Shown here one piece after another: positions 34,694 to 37,500 of a stretch of 37,500 nucleotides of DNA. The notes under the pieces are model-generated. The model was not told where the DNA came from, did not search any database, and saw nothing but the letters and a program-made list of their open reading frames with translations. The stretch lies in NCBI GenBank assembly GCA_947628035.1, contig CANQYL010000009.1, positions 1 through 37,500 of the forward strand. The letters run 5' to 3'. Both the position numbers and the translations under genes were made by a program. This DNA is from an uncultured Akkermansia sp. Its GTDB lineage: Bacteria; Verrucomicrobiota; Verrucomicrobiia; Verrucomicrobiales; Akkermansiaceae. Positions within the stretch are counted from its first letter, which is position 1. Each line of letters begins with the position of its first letter.

Positions 34694-34814
34694 GACTTTT
34701 TTGGGGAAATTCGAAAGTATTTCACAATCGCTCGGAAAAACACTGAAATAAGGGCATCGTTCATGTGTTGGTTTACGATGCCGGGAATTCTCATATCGAT
34801 GGCGCGAGGAGCCG

Positions 34815-34861
34815 GGCAAACGCATTTGGAAATGCGTTTGCCTATTTACGATTTACGATTT
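34815..34861 (+). terminator. Perfect 13-bp hairpin followed by TATTTACGATTTACGATTT
   Basis: GGCAAACGCATTT and AAATGCGTTTGCC pair perfectly around a GG loop (34815-34827 / 34830-34842). The stem runs into heptamers TATTTACGATTTACGATTT, the same arrangement seen after acnA and ispH, but here no gene lies directly upstream on the plus strand. A second hairpin CAAAATGC-gcaa-GCATTTTG follows at 34895-34914. Confidence 0.65.
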
Positions 34862-34950
34862 ACAAAGCCCACGAGGGCTCGGAGTGGGATTGGACAAAAT
34901 GCGCAAGCATTTTGCCCGAAGGGCGCTGAGGCAGGGTGGTGCCGAAGCGT

Positions 34951-35160
34951 CAATTTACGATGTGGGGAATTCCGCGCCGTTGGCGCAATCTAGCGGAGCG
35001 AGAGCGCGGCGGAATTTTTGAAACGATGCGGGTTGTTGATTCGAAAGTGACCGGAGTTTCGCCATGCCGGCTGCACTGCTTTGCTCCCATCGTCCATCGT
35101 CCATGTCTTGATCTACGATTTACGATGTGGGGAGTTCGGCGGCTACGCCGCGAATTGGGT
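34951..35160. repeat. Composite intergenic repeat, copy 6
   Basis: Plus-strand order: a heptamer (TTTACGATGTGG), a stem-loop block 34967-35018 (GGAATTCCGCGCCgttGGCGCAATC ... GCGGAATTTTT), a spacer block with CCGGAGTTTCGCCATGCC, then TCCATCG units (35087-35104). The link GTCTTGATCTACGATTTACGATGTGG leads to a partial second stem-loop block (CGGCG-gcta-CGCCG, 35131-35160). The module order matches copies 1-2. Confidence 0.9.
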
Positions 35161-35187
35161 GAACGAGAAGGCTTTTTGAGAAGCGTC

Positions 35188-35218
35188 ATCATGATGACCG
35201 CTTGTCGTCATGATTTTT
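35188..35218 (+). terminator. Orphan terminator-like hairpin
   Basis: ATCATGATGAC-cgctt-GTCGTCATGAT forms an 11-bp stem (one T-G pair) followed by TTTTT on the plus strand. No gene on this strand ends nearby, so it may close an unannotated short transcript or insulate the next gene. The remaining sequence 35219-35400 shows no clear promoter or gene. Confidence 0.5.
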
Positions 35219-35419
35219 GATACGCATCAACGATGATATTAATCAATGAGAGCATTCTCTCTGTTGATGAACCTCTCTCGAATGCGGTTGCCCTGGAAGG
35301 GGGGTGTTGAATTGAAAAATCCAACAATTTTTCGGTGTGACAAAAGAACAGGGAATCTCACCGTTAAAAGCAAATTGAAGAAAAGGGCGGAAGATCAGGG
35401 ATGAAAAAGAACAACAAAG

Positions 35420-37500
35420 ATGAGATACGAACGACAGCAACGGAGAGTGGGTCGGATGGGAAGGCAAATAGGAGTGATAACCATGTTGGCGCTGGGAAGT
35501 TGGCTAGCGAGAGGTGAAGGGCTGAAGGATATGGAGAGGGTAGAGGAGTGGATGTTTTGGAATGAAGGGATGTTGATGAACGCGGGAGGAGAGGTATTTG
35601 AGCAAGGGGACAGCGTGAATTTTGTGGAGGATGTGGTTGTGGGGTTGATGGATGACATACGGTGCGGCACGGTGCGGGTGGAGAGGGGAATAGAAGTTAC
35701 GATGATGCCATACAGCGGGAATTTGTACATGGATGAGTTGCAGCTGGAGGGGACGTTGGTGTTCACAGCGCCGTGGGTATTGAGCAACCACTGGGTGATT
35801 CACGCCGGGGAAGAGGGGAAGATCGTGATGGACATGGGATATTTTGACGTGGAACTCGGGGTGGCGCTTCCGGGCGAGTATGAGGGTGATCTGGAGATCA
35901 GGAGCGGACGCATGAGGTACCGGGAGGATACGGGGGAGTTGCACTTCAAGAGTCTTACGATCACGGATGGCGCGCAATTGGCGCTGGAGGAGGGAAGCGA
36001 TTACACAGGGGAGATTGTTTTGAGCGGAAAGGGGTGGATCAAGAACGACGGAGAGACGGGGAAAGGATGCGTCCTGTTTAAGAACGGCGGAGAGAATCGG
36101 GCGACGCTGGGCGGTCACATCGCACTGGCGGGAGAGACCGTGCTGAATGTGGCACGGGAAGAGGACTGTGGAGTGATCGAAGGGGAGCTGGATGCCGCAG
36201 GACACAAATTGGTGAAGGTGGGGCAAGGGGAGTTGCGAGTGGAGGGAGGGAGAGTAAGCGGGTTGGACGGGGTCGAGGTGGATGAAGGGAAGTTGATTTT
36301 CATGGAGGACGTGGAGACGCAGAGATTGCACGTGAGTGGGACGGGAGAACTGGAATTGCAGGGGAAGGGGAATCGGTTGGGTCTCCTGGAGCTGGAGGAG
36401 GAGACACGAGTGGAGATGCAGGCGGGCGAGATCGGCGAATTGAGAGGAACAGGAGGACTCACCGTCACAGGCGGGGAGTTGCGGCTCGAGAAAATCAACG
36501 ACTTTAGCGGCGAGCTGCACGGGAAGAAGTTGTGGCTGGGAGGAATCTCTGTGGAGGAGGGGGCGGAGGCAACAGTTGATCTGCTGGATTTTGAGCGGAT
36601 TGAGGTATCGGACGGGGAAAGTGCCGAGGTGCGCTCTGTGCGCGCGGCGGGAGGGACGACGATAGGCGGGGGAGGAGAGCTGAGATTGAGGGCGGAGAGA
36701 CTGGCGGATGGAGAGCTGAATACCGGAAACCTCACCATTGACGGGGCGCATCTGCACCTGCTGCAGCCGAAGGAAGGAGGGATGAGCGAGATGGCGAGGG
36801 TCGAGGTGAGGGAAGGCGGTAGCCTGTACGTTGAAGCGGCGCGGGAAGGGGGAAATACGCAGTTGCACGTGGAGGAATTGGAGTTGCGGAGGGGTTCGCG
36901 GCTGGAACTCGTTTTCAACCTCGGCGCTGCCGTATCATCCGGGGAGGGAGATACGGCGCGAGGCCTGCTCAGCGGCTCTGTGCGTTCGGAAGCCGGGGCT
37001 CTGCTCTCCCTACGCGTGACAGGTATTGATGATGACTTCGAGTTCGACGGAGGTCATTACATGGAATTTCTTCTTGCGGATGAATTTGCCGGTGAGATCA
37101 GTTTGGATGATGCGACGGAGGATTTCATGCAAAAGTATTTTGGCAACAGCGGTCAACTCGTCGTGAGGGACGGGATGCTGCTGTTCACGGGAACGACTGT
37201 GATGGAGGAAGCGGAGCAGCCTGACCAAGGGGAGCAAACACCGCCGGAGGGTCAGGAGGGCGGCGAGTTGCCGGAGGATCCCGGAGAGACGGAGGATCCC
37301 CAGCAACCTCAGCAGGGGGAACCGACACCACCGGAGGGTCAGGAGGGCGGCGAGTTGCCCGATGATCCCGGAGAGACGGAGGAGCCTCAGCAGCCTCAGC
37401 AGGATGAGCCGACACCGCCAGGTGGTCAGGAGGGCGGCGAGTTGCCGGAGGATCCCGGAGAGACGGAGGATCCCCAGCAACCTCAGCAGGGGGAACCGAC
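35420..37500 (+). CDS. Surface/autotransporter-like repeat protein, N-terminal part (truncated by window end)
   Basis: This open frame is missing from the ORF track because it runs off the window (693 complete codons visible). The N-terminus has a basic stretch (MRYERQQRRVGRMGRQ) and a hydrophobic core (IGVITMLALGSWLA), a plausible signal peptide cleaved near ARG|EG. The body is Gly/Glu-rich with short strand-like segments (VGQGELRVEGG, GTGGLTVTGGELRLE) as in autotransporter passenger beta-helices. It ends in a Pro/Glu/Gln-rich tandem linker, which suggests a barrel or anchor domain beyond the edge. The stop at 35402 bounds the frame; ATG 35420 or 35456 could be the start. ATG 35401, which has a better ribosome site, is in another frame and gives only 38 codons. 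Codon choice is strongly G-ending (GAG, TTG, GTG), unlike the giant gene. Confidence 0.75.
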   Translation, partial: MRYERQQRRVGRMGRQIGVITMLALGSWLARGEGLKDMERVEEWMFWNEGMLMNAGGEVFEQGDSVNFVEDVVVGLMDDIRCGTVRVERGIEVTMMPYSGNLYMDELQLEGTLVFTAPWVLSNHWVIHAGEEGKIVMDMGYFDVELGVALPGEYEGDLEIRSGRMRYREDTGELHFKSLTITDGAQLALEEGSDYTGEIVLSGKGWIKNDGETGKGCVLFKNGGENRATLGGHIALAGETVLNVAREEDCGVIEGELDAAGHKLVKVGQGELRVEGGRVSGLDGVEVDEGKLIFMEDVETQRLHVSGTGELELQGKGNRLGLLELEEETRVEMQAGEIGELRGTGGLTVTGGELRLEKINDFSGELHGKKLWLGGISVEEGAEATVDLLDFERIEVSDGESAEVRSVRAAGGTTIGGGGELRLRAERLADGELNTGNLTIDGAHLHLLQPKEGGMSEMARVEVREGGSLYVEAAREGGNTQLHVEELELRRGSRLELVFNLGAAVSSGEGDTARGLLSGSVRSEAGALLSLRVTGIDDDFEFDGGHYMEFLLADEFAGEISLDDATEDFMQKYFGNSGQLVVRDGMLLFTGTTVMEEAEQPDQGEQTPPEGQEGGELPEDPGETEDPQQPQQGEPTPPEGQEGGELPDDPGETEEPQQPQQDEPTPPGGQEGGELPEDPGETEDPQQPQQGEP
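37232..37492 (+). repeat. 3 x 87-bp tandem repeat encoding a 29-residue Pro/Glu/Gln-rich linker
   Basis: Units at 37232-37318, 37319-37405 and 37406-37492 each encode 29 residues of the type EPTPPEGQEGGELPEDPGET plus EDPQQPQQG, with few substitutions. A fourth unit appears to begin at the window edge. Such extended acidic Pro-rich linkers typically separate a passenger from a barrel or cell-wall region. The function here is inferred. Confidence 0.93.

Noticed and set aside
35504-36868. 454-residue minus-strand ORF over the second surface-protein gene
   Set aside because: The plus-strand frame is open to the window end, has a signal peptide and strand repeats. The minus frame is its compositional mirror.

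Overview
The window comes from a moderately GC-rich Gram-negative bacterium. The best guess is a gut-type Verrucomicrobiota (Akkermansia/Opitutales-like) or a close relative. This rests on very large autotransporter proteins built from autotransporter-associated beta-strand repeats, the style of their signal peptides, a long (about 400 residue) IspH, and start sites that mostly lack Shine-Dalgarno motifs. The assignment is inference, not proof.

Layout, left to right. (1) 1-397: a terminator-like hairpin with a heptamer tail, then a promoter and short leader. (2) 398-25144 (+): one giant type Va autotransporter of 8248 residues. It has a long signal peptide, about 7700 residues of repetitive beta-helix-type passenger with several internal duplications, a linker, and a C-terminal barrel ending in Phe. 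(3) 25145-25600: two copies of a composite intergenic repeat, then three 33-bp-spaced direct repeats in front of a DUF4143-type AAA+ ATPase (25601-26920, +). (4) 26921-27190: a putative small RNA gene with its own promoter and terminator on the minus strand, plus another composite repeat. (5) Minus-strand housekeeping block: aconitase acnA (27191-29914), a composite repeat, ispH (30240-31457) and tRNA-Leu(CAA), the last two apparently sharing a promoter. (6) Plus-strand block: plsX (31983-33023) and an agmatine deiminase (33234-34280) whose start abuts a heptamer array. (7) 34311-34497: a frameshifted, truncated IS5-type transposase remnant. Then tRNA-Gly(GCC) on the minus strand with its own promoter and terminator. 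(8) 34640-35400: hairpins and a further composite repeat. (9) 35420 to the window end (+): a second surface/autotransporter-like gene with a Pro/Glu/Gln-rich 29-residue tandem linker, cut off by the window edge.

The genes are a mix: two secreted surface proteins flank unrelated housekeeping functions (TCA cycle, isoprenoid synthesis, phospholipid synthesis, polyamine metabolism, tRNAs). What ties the region together is the intergenic sequence. Almost every gap carries parts of one modular repeat family: 7-bp tandem units (ATGGACG / ATGTACG / ATTTACG), a GC-rich stem-loop block bounded by AAATTCCGC...GCGGAATTT, a spacer block, and variable hairpins that directly follow or overlap stop codons and are followed by CTATTTACGATTTACG. 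The hairpin stems differ in sequence from site to site but keep their pairing. This family is the least explained and most interesting part of the window.
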